Origin: Limnephilus marmoratus
Taxonomy: Eukaryota > Arthropoda > Insecta > Trichoptera > Limnephilidae
Direction of reading: 5' to 3'
Assembly: GCA_917880885.1 (NCBI GenBank)
Contig: OU862906.1
Coordinates: forward strand, 57,268,665 to 57,332,664
Length of the DNA: 64,000 bases
Shown here piece by piece: positions 10,761 to 22,160 of this stretch. Within the stretch, counting starts at the first letter, position 1. Each line of letters starts with the position of its first letter. Made by a program: the position numbers and the translations under genes. Under the pieces are notes generated by a model, which worked only from the letters and a program-made list of their open reading frames with translations, was not told the origin of the DNA and searched no databases.

Positions 10761-11423
10761 GTAAAAAAAAAAGTGTGGAAAAAGGTTTGCACATTTGTAC
10801 ATAGTCATTTTTACCTTTAAAATATCCCATTGTGTGCTTTTAATTCTCGAAGCAACCCCAATTTTTTTTACTAAAGGTGTGGGCATAACAAGTCTTTAAA
10901 ATATGCAATTTGGCATATTTTAACAACTATTTGGCGACAACTATTATATTTTTATATTAATTGGAGTGTTAATTTTTGTGCGGAAATATAATACCAGTTT
11001 TCTAATATGATGTCCGTTTTCAATTTTAACCTATTTTATTTGATATACACGCAAGCCGAACCTGCGAGTCGTTTGTATACGCCTAATTCGTGGTTCGGCT
11101 CGCATCTCGGTTTACAAATATGTACAAAGCATAACAAGCAAACATTTTTATAGAAAAGCTCTAATATGTTCGTAATTATTTATCGCACAAACTCATCAGA
11201 ATTAAAATACGGTTTAGTTATTGTTTTATATTTCTTACGTAGTTCAAATTACAAATAAAAAATCACCAGTTTCTTTTTATAGTTAATTTAATAAGCTTCC
11301 CTTCAATATATAAATGAAAATTCTGCTGCTTAGTATTTTAACTACGTGCGGCACAAACGCAAAGTTTTAATTCGATTTAAAAAAGGTTTGACAATTATGC
11401 AAATATTTGCTTTCTAAATTCAG
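10761..11423. other. Non-coding stretch upstream of the candidate exon
   Basis: AT-rich with no open frame of note. The last bases (GCTTTCTAAATTCAG) form the acceptor of the exon candidate at 11424. Confidence 0.5.
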
Positions 11424-11591
11424 GCAGCAGCGATGTATTCAGTGAAGTTTGAGAGCCTTATAAATAAGCATAAGATTGAGTGCTTTCCAAACATCAATCT
11501 TGTTACCAACATTGATCAAACTCCGGAGTTCCCAAACTTTACAAAAGTACGCCTGAAATGCTACAACTGTTGCGCGAGCAAACGCTGCGAG
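11424..11591 (+). CDS. Candidate internal coding exon, Cys-rich end
   Basis: The block is exactly 168 bases (56 codons), open throughout, and flanked by TTCTAAATTCAG before and GAG|GTAAATTG after. It is therefore a phase-0/phase-0 exon with canonical AG/GT borders. Composition is GC-richer than the surroundings and the translation looks like a folded extracellular segment. It starts AAAMYSVKFESL, has a single Cys in the middle (IECFPNINLV), and ends with a cluster of five Cys in KCYNCCASKRCE. No domain is recognised. The start ATG inside it is probably not used if the exon is internal. Neighbour exons are not visible in the window, so introns would be long. It is too short for certainty. Confidence 0.45.
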
Positions 11592-12321
11592 GTAAATTGA
11601 TTTCCATCTAAGAACTCTACCAGTGTAGGGTACCTATGAAAACCATGTTTAAAAATCACAAGCAATTTCCCATTCAATAATCCTATTTTTAGTATGTACA
11701 CCTAGTAAACGAAATTCTTTCCTTTCGCAAAAGTTCACGAATATCTGAGTGCTTTAAATGTAAAATTCATTCAACAAACATGTTAATGACTTTCTGCGCT
11801 ACAAGTACGTTCCAGCCTTACTCGTATGTGTAGTAAGTATAGAAAGGAAAAATAATAAAATGAATTCCATTGGGGGGTGAAGACTATAAGGATTTTGTCA
11901 GAGGTTGGTTATTTTATATCTGTTACAGCAAGTGATCTTTTAATTGACACTAAGATATTACAATGATTATTTTTTTAAGTTCGTCATTTTGGAACCTCAC
12001 TGCAAGAAGAATTGTGACACCCCAGGACAATAAAACTTGATAAAGTGAATCGAATGATAATATCGGGTTATGTCAATAAGTGTGTGTTGAATAATTTCGA
12101 CGTTCGAATGTGGATGTACAGAACTTGCAGAACTAACTTGCCACTTGGCCTAAACAAAATTTTGTGGAATTCCATGATTCCTGTCCTTAGGAAAAAAATT
12201 GGTGTTGGTAAGTTAGTTTGTGAGTCTCCTGCAGCGTTTTTTTTTTTAATTAATTGAAAATGAGCTTTATACCGAACTCTAGTGAATATTTTTCACAATG
12301 GATCTTGTTCAGCAAAAGCAG
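11592..12321. other. Non-coding stretch downstream of the candidate exon
   Basis: AT-rich. A 70-codon open frame (12045-12257) runs into a T tract and has no recognised similarity. Treated as intronic or intergenic. Confidence 0.4.
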
Positions 12322-12656
12322 TTTTTTTTTACATGAATACCGCACAAGAGTCCCAACTGCTCCCGTCTGGAGCCTGTGGGACTATGTTGTGAGGCTGAAG
12401 GCAATGGAGAGGGGAAGGAGATAGGGAAGAGGAAGGTGGGGAAGTACCTGGCAATTCAAATCTGGTCACCAAACACGGCAAAAGCCATTTCAAGCAACGT
12501 TTCAATTCTGAATTGTGGTCTTACACCAGGGCGACACTGAGAGTGTCTTCCACTCTAAATAAATAAATTGTGAAATTTATTTGCCACGCCGGGATTCGAT
12601 CCCGTGACCTTCGGAATGCGAGTCAAGCACCTTACCGCTGCTCTACGCCGGCCGTC
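12322..12656 (-). mobile_element. SINE-A copy
   Basis: Plus-strand left end is a T run followed by ACATGAATACCGCACAAGAGTC. The right end is the tRNA-like head ending CTACGCCGGCCGTC, with B box GGATTCGATCC read on the reverse strand. A deletion after GACTATG removes about 25 bases found in the copy at 2850. No clear target duplication. Confidence 0.8.
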
Positions 12657-14152
12657 TATCAGTTGTTACCCAATGTTACCCTATGCGAGATTCTTTGTCG
12701 ATTCAAGCATCATAATCACCAATCCAATCTCACCGAAACCCAAGATCGATCGTGTTAACGAGGAAAACGCAAAAACATTAAAAAAACAGAGAAGTTAACG
12801 GCCTATCGATTATTAAAAACACTAGCCCAGATTCGTGAAAAATCGCGGGTATTATAATTTTAGGATTTGGCAAGCTGAATGTATTTATAAAATAATTGCC
12901 TCGGGGTTGCCCCAAAAACGAATATGTTCAATGTTTTTATTTATATGAATATTTCTATTTATTGAAAAATTACAGAGGTGATCAGAAAGTTACCATTCAA
13001 AAGAATATTATTAGTAAAACAAAAGAAGTACCTACCCCTCTTCAAATATAGAATTGTTAGATAATTAATTAAAACGAAATTATTTCTGATCATAAACCTA
13101 GGTTCATATTTTATCGCTTATCTGAACAATCAGTTCCAATTTTGAAATTGAGGCTTAAATTTTAACGCGTGGATAACATTAATTTACGCACAGACAACCA
13201 TTAGTATTTTTGATAAATGTTTAAAAATTACCTTTTATAAAGCTACACGTTATTACTAAAATTTATACAATGGAGCGACAAAAAATCTGAAAAATTTTAA
13301 TAATGATCAAATCCCTTTACCCTCAACAAGGTCACGACATTATAATTAAATACCAAATCTTCTTATTATAAACAGCATTAGAGGTAATTCCGTATCGACG
13401 CTTTGAGTCACCTTAATTCTTTTATTATTTTTCCCCGATGCCAATTCGAGCATTACGTCTGTTCATACAAAGGTCTGTCAATAATACGCATCGTTGGATT
13501 TTCCTTTATTCGTGCTTTACTGTCTACGTGATTTCATGTCGATGTATCGTTATTCTGTCAGACAGTAACGTAGTCGGCTTTATTATGACGCTACCCCACC
13601 GAGGAATTTAATCAGCTTTTCAATTTTTCATTCTGCCAACCTTATTTTAGGTGATTTATAAATCTTCCCTATGCGCACGTTTCACATGAAGACTTTACGA
13701 CCGGCGTGATAGAAAAAATGTTTCTTCTTGGTTACAGTTCGTGTGGAGATATTTTAAGACAGAATCTAATAAATTGTTTATAAAATATTGCCAGATATTT
13801 GAATATTGTCTCAAAATCGAAATTATTATGAAAATATACGTATATAGAAAATCATCTTATTTTAATTAGCTTAAAAATCGTTTTGTAGTATTACGCTTTA
13901 TTTTTATGAGTCAGAACTAATCCCAACCAACCGCCTTAGGAGCCACCTTTGGGCTAAAGTCCTAAAATACTTTATGAACTTATCTCCTTCTTTCAAAGGA
14001 GGGTGGTCCGTTTGATTAACAATCCGTTGTTAATTGACCGAATGACTTTTTTCTGTCAATTAGCTCGTGTGTGGAACGAGCTACTGTAATAAGTTTTTCC
14101 TCCTTCCCTTTTTACAGATCCTACCATAACCGGCCCCATAACGCTGCCCAAC
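12657..14152. other. Non-coding AT-rich stretch
   Basis: No gene or clear element seen. The region 13925-14150 may be the left part of repeat R3, but it has no second copy here to confirm that. Confidence 0.4.
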
Positions 14153-14345
14153 CGGGTGGCGATGTAGTTCCCCTGTCTTTACACTCTACAGAAAGGGGCG
14201 CTCTTGTGAGGTGTTACATAAAAAATGCACATTTTGAAGTGAAAACTTCTTTAGCACCGTTCTGATTTGAAACCCGATGAAACGAAAAGGCGACACTAAA
14301 ATGAGACAAACACATAAATCTATGTAGCCTGCGAGAGAATGAGAT
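14153..14345 (+). repeat. Repeat R3 copy
   Basis: Contains GGTGGCGATGTAGTTCCC...GGGGCGCTCTTGTGAGGTG, then GAAGTGAAAACTTCTTTAGCACCG, then GCGACACTAAAATGAGACAAA...TGCGAGAGAATGAG. The first block recurs at 52457-52530. The later blocks recur inverted at 27188-27308 and loosely at 23430-23720. Class unknown, no coding capacity. Confidence 0.65.
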
Positions 14346-14483
14346 AAAATAATCGTTTTCCTCTTGCTTTCCTGCGGTGCTTCGTAAATAATTGGTCTCC
14401 TCTTTGTGCGGTGCTACGTAGCCTCCCCACTCTTGTCTACTTTAGTTTTCTGAAGGACAATTAATAAGACAGACGTTGTTGTT

Positions 14484-14525
14484 GTGAGGCAGAAGGTAGT
14501 GAGGAGGGGAAGGAGATGTTGAATT
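14484..14525 (-). mobile_element. Short SINE-A remnant
   Basis: TTGTGAGGCAGAAGGTAGTGAGGAGGGGAAGGAGAT matches the SINE-A body over about 40 bases with no flanking SINE sequence. Confidence 0.45.
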
Positions 14526-15486
14526 GAAGGTAATAATAATAATTAAAGATAATAACATGTATTAAACAAAACTGTTCATTTTATTGATATTTATCCCAAC
14601 GGGCGTTCAAGAAATTATATTCATGATCTGCAGTGTGATATTATGTTCACTAATATTTAAATCAATTCCCTGATAAAGCTGTACTTGAGTTAAATCTCTG
14701 TCACACTTAATTATATTGAAAAAATTATCGAACAGTTACACAGGTTACGTACAGTTAATTACGCCTAACGCAGCATCAAAAAATAAAACTTTATCCTGTT
14801 AGGATATATGCAAAAACTGAAGGTGTAAAATATAATTCAGAAGTTAACTTGAGTTTAATCGTGGACTCGTTATTTAGAACCGAGAAAAGTGGTGGTTTTC
14901 ATGAACAATAAAATGAATCAAACTATATAATTTACGAAGGCACCATTGACAAATACTTTAGAGTAAGACTGTAGTATATTTTAAACATTTCACAAAACAA
15001 AAGAAACCATCATTATTATTTAGTTTTCCAACATTAAACTTTCACAACATGATTGATTCTACTTACTACAAACACGCAAGAGCATGACAATGTTTTGACG
15101 TCATAAATACACCGCGTGCGAGAAGCAAAAAATGACGACGACCTATTCTTGTTACTATTCATATTAGTGGACTAAGCTATTAAGGTTAACTTGGTGTGTT
15201 AGAGCATTCGCATTCCGTGAATGAAATAACATATTATTCGTATTATATCGCCATTGGGCATGCAATACCGCGTACGTGAAATGTAAAAATTGTTCAGGAA
15301 TAAGAAAAGTCTTCGGAAACCACGAATCTATGCGGTAATACATAATTTAGTCTAAAACGTCTATTTATAACTTGTATTTATAACTATCGTTAGTAAAAAA
15401 TCTATGCGGTAATTCATAATTTAGTCTAAAAGGTAACATTTTAACAAATATTTGATCAGATCATAAACAAACTTTGTTTACAACAC
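14526..15486. other. Non-coding stretch
   Basis: AT-rich. A short direct repeat ATCTATGCGGTAATACATAATTTAGTCTAAAA occurs at about 15327-15358 and 15399-15430, 72 bases apart. Nothing else is seen. Confidence 0.5.
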
Positions 15487-15815
15487 TCATCACATTATCG
15501 TCGCTCTTGGCTCTACAACCCCTGGTGGGTCTTGGCCTCCTCAAGAGTCTTCCTCCACTCACCTCGGTTTTGTGCCAGCTCACTGCAGTTTAAAAACTTC
15601 AAGGTAGATATGTCTTTGGGACGTTGTCACTCCATCTTAATTTGGCCTTCCCAGGCTCCTTCGCCCTATCGTTCTTGAATTCTGCGGGGACTTTGGTGCT
15701 TGATGCTCGGTCATTCTCTCCACATTACCCAGCCACCGAAATCTTCCCAATTTTATAAATTTTGTGACGTTTACCTCCTTTAACCGAGTACAGAGCTCAA
15801 TGTTGTAACGCATAC
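15487..15815 (-). pseudogene. LINE reverse transcriptase C-terminal tail, decayed
   Basis: Minus-strand translation in shifting frames gives the familiar tail of RTE/L1-type reverse transcriptases. It reads LCTRLKEVNVTKFIKLGRF, then RWLGNVERMTEHQAPK, a basic GRRSLGRP segment, then the Trp-rich W...REWRK..LEEAKTH-like end. Stops and frameshifts interrupt it, so it is a 5'-truncated dead copy. The enzymatic core (YADD) is not present. Confidence 0.6.
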
Positions 15816-17104
15816 AAACTGTTACATTGGTTTTTAAACATGATCATCATGTTTGAAAACCGATGCAATGGTTTCTTCATCGGAATACAAAGTAATTAAA
15901 ATGACGCCACAAAACGTGATAAAGAAGTTAAAGTAGTATCTCTTTTGGAAAAATTGTCACAATTCGGTATTGCGTACCGAACAAAATTATGGGTTTCCCT
16001 CTCTAAACTAGTATCCTCTTTTCTATCAAACCTTTTAAAGAAATTGCCTTCCCGCCCTCTTCATTCCATATCTTCAAAGTCTGACTCCACTCCAATTGTC
16101 CTAATTATTTTGATATTTGCCAATTCAAATGACATTAAGTATGAATTCGCCTTTGCCCTTTTTCCACTATTGAAGTGATGGCCAAGAACCCACTTCAAGG
16201 GAGGATGCCAAAAACAACAAAAACACATCATATTATGTAACGTGTTTTTCAATTATATTTTCTAAATGTACGTAGGGCTGTGTTACTGTGCAATTTGGAA
16301 AAACAATTAACTAATAATTTTTGTTTCCAAATTGATATTAAACATGTCAGCATTCCATCAAATTATCGTTCATGCTTGTACAAATTTTCTGTTTCCTATT
16401 TAATAAATGTAATGTATTGGCGTGCTAATTCCAATGGCAATAAAGCGATCGGTGGGCAGTCAGCCGTCCTATAGAGATTTCACACGTAATGACGTGCCAA
16501 AGGTAAGGCGTTTGCCAAATAAACGCCTCATTAACTTTTAATTCACTCCCGAATATTCGGTAATTACTGACTTAGGGTAGCCGTCAATGTATAACAAGAT
16601 GTGTGCCAATTATTTTACCTCACTATATAAAATTTATATGCTATTTTACTGAAAAATTTCCTTAATCACCAAAAATATATAAGTTCCAGAATAATATTGC
16701 GCTACCTTAAATAAGTTCGACGTGACTTCAGACACGGGCACCTAGCTAGAAGTTGATGTTATTATTATTTTTATTTTTAATTTTATTATTTCATAGATTT
16801 TTTGAAAGTACAATTTTTATGTTTTTTTACTACCATACTAGGCTAATGCCCGTGTTAAGGTAATCATACATATTAAACACTCCATATTAACCGTGAAGTG
16901 GAGTACGACAAGTTTGTCAATAGTTTAACATAGAAAATCCGGATAATAAAAGTTCTTAAAGTTTCACGTTTAACAACCTGTATTGGTTCTTAAAGTTAAA
17001 ATTTAAAAACCTGTATTGGTTCCAAACAGCAGAAATAAGACATGGGAAAGAGAGATCTAATGCAATTGCCATTCACTGACGCCAATATTGTTTCATCTCT
17101 ATTT
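15816..17104. other. Non-coding stretch
   Basis: Open frames at 15945-16474 are short and overlap on both strands. No element recognised. A short tandem similarity (AACCTGTATTGGTTC, twice) lies near 16975-17025. Confidence 0.45.
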
Positions 17105-17980
17105 CGACTATGTCTTTATAAGAGCCCTAAGTAATGCTGAGAAGGTTCTGAAGATCAACGGAGTTGTCATTAATAACATAAGATACGCAGATGATATTGT
17201 ATTACTAGCTGACTGTGTCGATGACATATAAGACCTATTAAATCTTGTTAATAATGCTGGTGAGCAACTGGGCCTAACAATCAACGTCAATAAAACTAAA
17301 TGGATGACATTTGGACGACTAGATCACTCTGAATCAGTGATAGAGTTAAATGGTTGCAATGTCGAAAAGGTTGAAAGATTTAGATACCTCGGCAGTATTC
17401 TCACGGAGACTCTTGATCCAGATGTAGAGGTTAGGTGCAGAATTGAAGAAGCAAGAACTGCGTTCATTAAAATGAAATCCTTCTTCTGCAATGACAATAA
17501 CAGCTTAAAACTAAGGTAGAGAATGCTAAAATGTTATGTGAGGTTGGTCTTGCTGTATGGATGTGAAACATGGACCTTGAAAGTAAATACCATGAACAGG
17601 TTAGAGGCTTTTGAAATGTGGTTTCATCGGAGAATGTTCAAAATCCCATGGACCGACATGATTACTAACACAGAAATTCTCAGGCGGGCTAGAGTAGATA
17701 GAAAACTGCTTTCATTAATAAAAATCAGGAAAATTTCATATCTGGGTCATATACTTCGAGGGGAGAAGTATCACTTGCTCCATTTAATATTGAAATGCAA
17801 GATAGTGGGTCGCTGAGGGCCTGGTAGGAGACAAATGTCTTGGCTGCGAAATATACGAGAGTGGACCGGCATTAAAAGTGTGGTGGAGCTATTCCAGGCA
17901 GCGCAAGACAGAGAGTGATCGTTTTCCAGAGTGATCGCCAACGTCGTGGGGACCTGAGACGGCACACAAAGAAGAAGAAA
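17105..17980 (+). pseudogene. RTE-like LINE: RT palm motif C to C terminus, 5' truncated
   Basis: The translation starts just before the catalytic motif IRYADDIVLLADCVDD (about 17176-17225; YADD is the metal-binding pair) and continues through KTKWMTFGRL. It then shows VEKVERFRYLGSI, a CYVRLVLLYGCETWTLK thumb segment and the tail RRQMSWLRNIREWTGI. It ends in an AAGAAGAAGAA tail near 17980, which is usual for this LINE group. In-frame stops occur at 17229-17231, 17518-17520 and 17814-17816, and a further one sits near 17917-17919, so it cannot be active. Endonuclease and fingers domains are missing through 5' truncation at insertion. The RTE-clade label is from motif memory. Confidence 0.75.
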
Positions 17981-18689
17981 GTTTCACGACGCTACAGCTC
18001 ACTGTTCGTGAGTTTTCCCGCTATTTAATGTTATGGCGGCATAACATTTGAAAACAGCCGACTGTACCTAATAGGTTGGTAGCGGACAATCGATATGACA
18101 CAGTCAACCTTACGGTGATTTGACTCATTTGACAGCGGCTATCAACGTTCACAGGGCTTGGCAGTTGACAGTTTCTCTAATCAGTAGATTGTGTTGTGAC
18201 CAGTAAGTAACCTGAAAGGTGCAAGCTGTAAACCCATGATCAAATTCACAAGAATATTAACCGTATTTATGTGCACGGCCTACAGTTAGTCTCAGGTGTT
18301 TTATTTTCTAAAATAAGGTATACCAAACGTTTAACACTTCTATGTCCTAAAATGGAACTGTTATTAAATGCGAAGCATTAAATGGTTTTTTTTGCGACCG
18401 TAATAAGGATTTCTGATTCATGTTTGTTTTCTGACATAGTTGAGAGTTCGTGACATAGTAGCATTTCTCGCCTGCTGTGTGCTGTGTGCTCTGTGCTGTG
18501 TAGAAACATTCAGTGTTTCAGATAAGAATTCGTGAAGTAAACAATGCAAGGTAAATAGCAGAGACGAGTGTTTACATTTGGTACATTCTTGCTTACTAAC
18601 AAACGTGCAAATAATTAACAGTAGAGAACAGTGTTTGAAAAAAATAGCTTAGACTATTTAAAAAAAAGTTTCTTTGTAGAAAATAATGG
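17981..18689. other. Non-coding stretch left of the foldback MITE
   Basis: AT-rich, with a short CTGTGTGCTCTGTG-type repeat near 18475. No gene seen. Confidence 0.5.
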
Positions 18690-19574
18690 GGTAAATATTT
18701 CCCTATCGAGTCAAAAAATTAAAACAAATTGTACTAGGTAGATAATGGTTAGTAATATAAAGTTAGTAGATCAAAAGTTCACGCATTCGTGGTAGCCTGG
18801 GTGTCGCAGACATAAATAGTAAGCTGGAAGAACGACAGTTGAGATGGTATGGACACATAAGACGGAGACCATCAGACAACACAGTGAGGCAGGCAATGTC
18901 TATGGAGCTTCATCGACAGTCATCCAGAGGAAGACCAAAGAATTCCTGGATGACTCAATGTTCCAAAATGACTCAATGTTCAGAGAAACGGCCTGGATGA
19001 AGGCGATACCCAGAACAGAAGATATTACAACCTGAGAACGAGAAGAGCCGACCCCAACAGCCTACCTAGGCAATGAGTTGGGACAGCGCAAGGAAGAAGA
19101 AGAAGATAATGGTTAGTAATAAGTAATTCAGTAACCGGAATTGAAAAATATTGCGTTTTAATGTTTTTTTTTTTTAATTTAAAAAACGCGAAATGTAATT
19201 TTTCAAGGACCGCCATGTTAATTACTTCGATGAAATACGCATTTTTTAAAAAAAAATCACTTTCTGTCAATTAGACAATAATAAGTATGAATTGCAATCT
19301 TCGGAAATAATAAATAATGCGTTTAATCATTATTTTGTTCGGTTTCACAAACACGAAAAATCACGCGAGACGTTTGCCGTCGTAATTAACAACATGGCGT
19401 TCCTTGAGAAATGACATTTCGCGTTTTTAAAGATAACAAAATAACCATTATAATGCAATATTTTTCAATTCCGGTTACCGAATTACTTATTACTAACTAT
19501 AATCTACCTAGTAAAATTTATTTTAATTTTTTAAAGTGTGTTTAGAGCGTGGACTCGATAGGGAAATATTTACC
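18690..19574. mobile_element. Foldback MITE with 8-bp target duplication, interrupted by a LINE tail
   Basis: Left end GGTAAATATTTCCCTATCGAGTC (18690) is the exact inverse of the right end (to 19574). Flanks are AATAATGG on both sides (18682-18689 and 19575-19582), an 8-bp target duplication as made by hAT-type transposases. After removal of an insertion at 18758-19103 the arms pair for well over 200 bp (for example TACTAGGTAGATAATGG..., AACCGGAATTGAAAAATATTGC, AAAACGCGAAATGT), leaving a short unpaired centre near 19240-19370. There is no coding capacity. Its RNA would form a long hairpin. The hAT origin is inferred from the duplication length only. Confidence 0.85.
18758..19103 (+). mobile_element. 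5'-truncated LINE tail inserted in the MITE, 18-bp target duplication
   Basis: AGATAATGGTTAGTAATA occurs immediately before (18740-18757) and after (19104-19121) the insert. The insert encodes only the RT C-terminal tail (LRWYGHIRRRPSDNTVRQA, then QSSRGRPKNSWM and DWMK-like residues). It ends with a run of GAAGAAG units. This is the expected product of target-primed reverse transcription with severe 5' truncation. Small duplications (GACTCAATGTTC twice) and stops show decay. Confidence 0.85.
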
Positions 19575-20219
19575 AATAATGGGACAATGTCATCTAAATG
19601 TCAATGTTTATCATAGTGATGGCACTAATTATAATAACTTGTATTAAAACATCTTGTATAATAACTTCCTTACTGATAAACTGTCTGATTGACGCTTTAT
19701 CTCTTTCATAATAGTAATCAAATCACTAATCCTACTGATCCCTCAATATTTATATTGAGGGATCAGTAGGATTTATAGGTTCAATTAGAAATGCCACAGA
19801 GCCGAACCCTCTGATATGAAAATATCTGGAGTCGGTGAATTATATTCCCATTTGGTCTCTAGTAGGTTGACATGTTGTTCTTGTATTTATAATATTTATA
19901 TAGTGCAATTGCATAGCGTGGGTTGACTAGATGATCATTTGGGGAAGTGTGTGAAAGGGTTTTTCCTTCTATTTTTCCTTTTTTTTTTTTTTGGGGAAAA
20001 TTTAACACGGACATTTAAATCTGGTGCGTTATAGTCTCGTAGTGAAGGAAAGAATGAATCGCTACAATCGACATTTTATTTTTATTTAAAATTTGCCTTT
20101 TTTTATACAGTTTAATAATTTTAATATTGCAACTTTTTAATTCTGGGGCTAAATGCTACAAGTACCTATCTATGTAAGTTTTGCTATCTTGAATAATTGG
20201 TCAATCTTGAATTAATTTT
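19575..20219. other. Non-coding stretch with perfect hairpin
   Basis: AT-rich. The only structured item is the hairpin at 19728-19773. Confidence 0.5.
19728..19773. repeat. Perfect 22-bp hairpin with 2-nt loop
   Basis: Left arm (19728-19749) AATCCTACTGATCCCTCAATAT and its exact inverse (19752-19773) are separated by TT. A stem this long and perfect is unlikely by chance. It may be a small palindromic MITE remnant, a recent templated inversion, or an RNA hairpin. The loop is too short for a typical microRNA precursor. Confidence 0.9.
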
Positions 20220-20388
20220 ATTTTATTTATTAATTTACCGACAACAGTCCATTAAAAACATAATAATAACACGAATAAAAAAACAGAGATGACAGTGAAG
20301 GGAGAGCACATAAAAATTAATAGCATTGACAATATAAAATATAAAAAGTACATATAGAGACACTACAAGTCAAAGCATGAAGAAGCAT

Positions 20389-21255
20389 TTAAATATTGCG
20401 TATCGACTGCCGAAAGTCATTTAGTTTTACACCAAAAAAATCAATGCTTTGACTTGCGTTGACCAGTCTCGACATTCTGGATAAGGGAGAATGGTAACCG
20501 TAATTAGTATAATGTTGATTGAGGAACAGCAATTCATTATTTCGAAGCCTACGGGAAGGGATGTTAAACTTGATGAGTTGTAACAATGTAGGTGTATCAG
20601 TAATACTGTTGATAATCTTAAATATGCAAATTAGATCAGAGTCCTTTCTACGTTTTTCTAAAGAAGACATGTTTAAAATGTGTTCAATTTCATCATATGA
20701 GTACTTGCTTCTTTCAAGACCCAACCTCCAAGCAATTCCTCTTAGGAAACGATGTTGTACGGATTCGATGTGACAAATGTGGACAGCATAGAAAGGAGAC
20801 CAAATGACACTAGCATATTCAAGGTGAGGGCGAACCAGCGAACAGTAAAGAGTTTTAAGTGAACTTATATGTTTGAAGTCAGAGGTAATTCTATGAATGA
20901 AGCCGAGTAGTTTAAGTGATTTATTTACGATATTATTAATGTGATCACGGAAAGAAAGTTTGCAGTCTAGAGTGACCCCAAGGTCCTTGATAGATGTGAC
21001 AGTTGATAGACAAACACTATTTAGTTTATAATCAAACTGAATAGGTTTTTTGGTTCTATAAAAGGACAAAATTTTGCATTTATCAACATTAAGTTCCGTG
21101 CAGTTAATTTTGCACCAATCGTTAAATGAATCAATATCAAGTTGAAATAGTAAACAGTCAAGGTGGGATTTAATAATCTTAAGAATCTTATTATCATCAG
21201 CAAATAGCCAGAAACGTGTGTGAGAAAAAACTTTAGTGATAAAAATTTGATTCAT
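20389..21255 (-). pseudogene. Jockey-like RT: motif C through C terminus
   Basis: A 288-residue open piece. The catalytic FADD motif is near residue 18 (FWLFADDNKILKI). It is followed by the W-C-I-N-C...N..KC segment, IKDLGVTLDCKLSFRDHI (RT thumb border) and the usual HLEYASVIWSPF block. The C-terminal region to the stop at 20389 seems complete. The listed start is not a real start, since the frame continues from the piece at 21233-21433 through a frameshift. Function would be copying LINE RNA at the nicked target. Confidence 0.8.
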
Positions 21256-21433
21256 TAATAAAAAGGTTAAAAAGAAGCGGGGCCAAATGGGCTCCTTGGA
21301 AAACGCCGGAAGTTACATCAATGTTAAAGGATTCAAAGTTATTTATTTTAACCCTTTGTTTTCTATCTGTCAAGTAAGAGTGAAAGAATGATAACAAAGG
21401 ATTTCTAATGCCTATAGCATAAAGTTTGGCCAT
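21233..21433 (-). pseudogene. Jockey-like RT: motif B segment
   Basis: Contains SYLTDRKQRVKIN and the motif-B region TSGVFQGAHLAPLLFNLFIN. The usual GVPQGS is altered to GVFQGA, and the fit is otherwise good. A frameshift separates it from the FADD piece downstream. Confidence 0.75.
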
Positions 21434-21594
21434 GAGGATACGGTGATTAACTTTGTCGAAGGCTTTGGAGAAATGGAGAAGTCAGTGTATAGGACATCAA
21501 CCTGAGTGTTATCTTCTAAGGCTTTCACAATGGTACTTGTAAAGGAAAGTAAATTTCTTCTTGTAGATTTCGCCGATCTAAATCAATGCTGTTC

Positions 21595-21837
21595 CTAAAT
21601 TAGAACACTTTTGAAAAAAGGAGTCATTTTCTTCGTAATTATCGACTCAAATATTTTTGGAATATTTGATATAATCGTTATCGGTCTGTAATTTCCAATA
21701 TTCGACTTGTTTCCGGACTTAAAAATGGGTCGAATATATGAAATTTTCCATGAGGCAGCAAATGTTCTAGATGAAAGTGGCAAGTTGTACAACATACAAA
21801 TTGGGTTAGATAGTGTATATTTACATTCTTTTAACAA
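21595..21837 (-). pseudogene. Jockey-like RT: fingers segment
   Basis: Shows W-K-x-S-x-I-x-P-I-F-K-x-G followed by NIGNYRPITIISNIPKIFE, the conserved RT motif 1-2 region. The expected QHGF/D..KAFD motif follows in other frames (minus strand about 21450-21590), so the RT domain is present but broken. Confidence 0.75.
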
Positions 21838-21886
21838 GATTTCTGGAATGCCATCAGGTCCGGTACTTTTTTCTTAGAGAGATTAT

Positions 21887-22108
21887 TTAAGGATTGGTAA
21901 ACCTCTGTAATGTAATTTGGCAATCATTTAAGTCAATATTATAGTCATAGTTAAGTGAAGGGATGTTGCATGATGCATCAGAATATACAGAGGAGAAGTG
22001 TTTGTCAAAAAGGTTGGCGATATCATGGCCGTTAGTAGCATGAGTTTCATAATAATACATACTTGAAGGAAGATCATTATCGGTACGCTTTTGCGCAACA
22101 AATCGCAA
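21887..22108 (-). pseudogene. Jockey-like LINE: linker upstream of RT
   Basis: Open piece with DIANLFDKHFSSVYSD, matching the conserved linker between endonuclease and RT (ANLFADFFKSVY in the LINE at 33698-35287). It marks the 5' truncation point of this copy. Confidence 0.65.
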
Positions 22109-22160
22109 AAAATAAAGTATAGATATAGAGACATGCCACTACATTCGCCATCCAATATCA

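Larger units (their letters stand above)
20220..22160 (-). mobile_element. 5'-truncated jockey-like LINE
   Basis: On the minus strand the copy begins inside the region upstream of the reverse transcriptase (about 22160) and runs through the RT core and C-terminal region. It ends in a 3' UTR closing in A/T-rich TAAAATAAAATTAATT near 20220. The APE endonuclease and ORF1 are missing. The C-terminal region resembles that of the LINE at 32370-36240 (both have the DLGV...HI...LK.LGF pattern), so the two belong to the same broad group. Several frameshifts split the frame. Confidence 0.85.

Noticed and set aside
10310..10764. Open frames of 73 and 91 codons
   Set aside because: Translation of the 102-bp minisatellite; no independent gene evidence.
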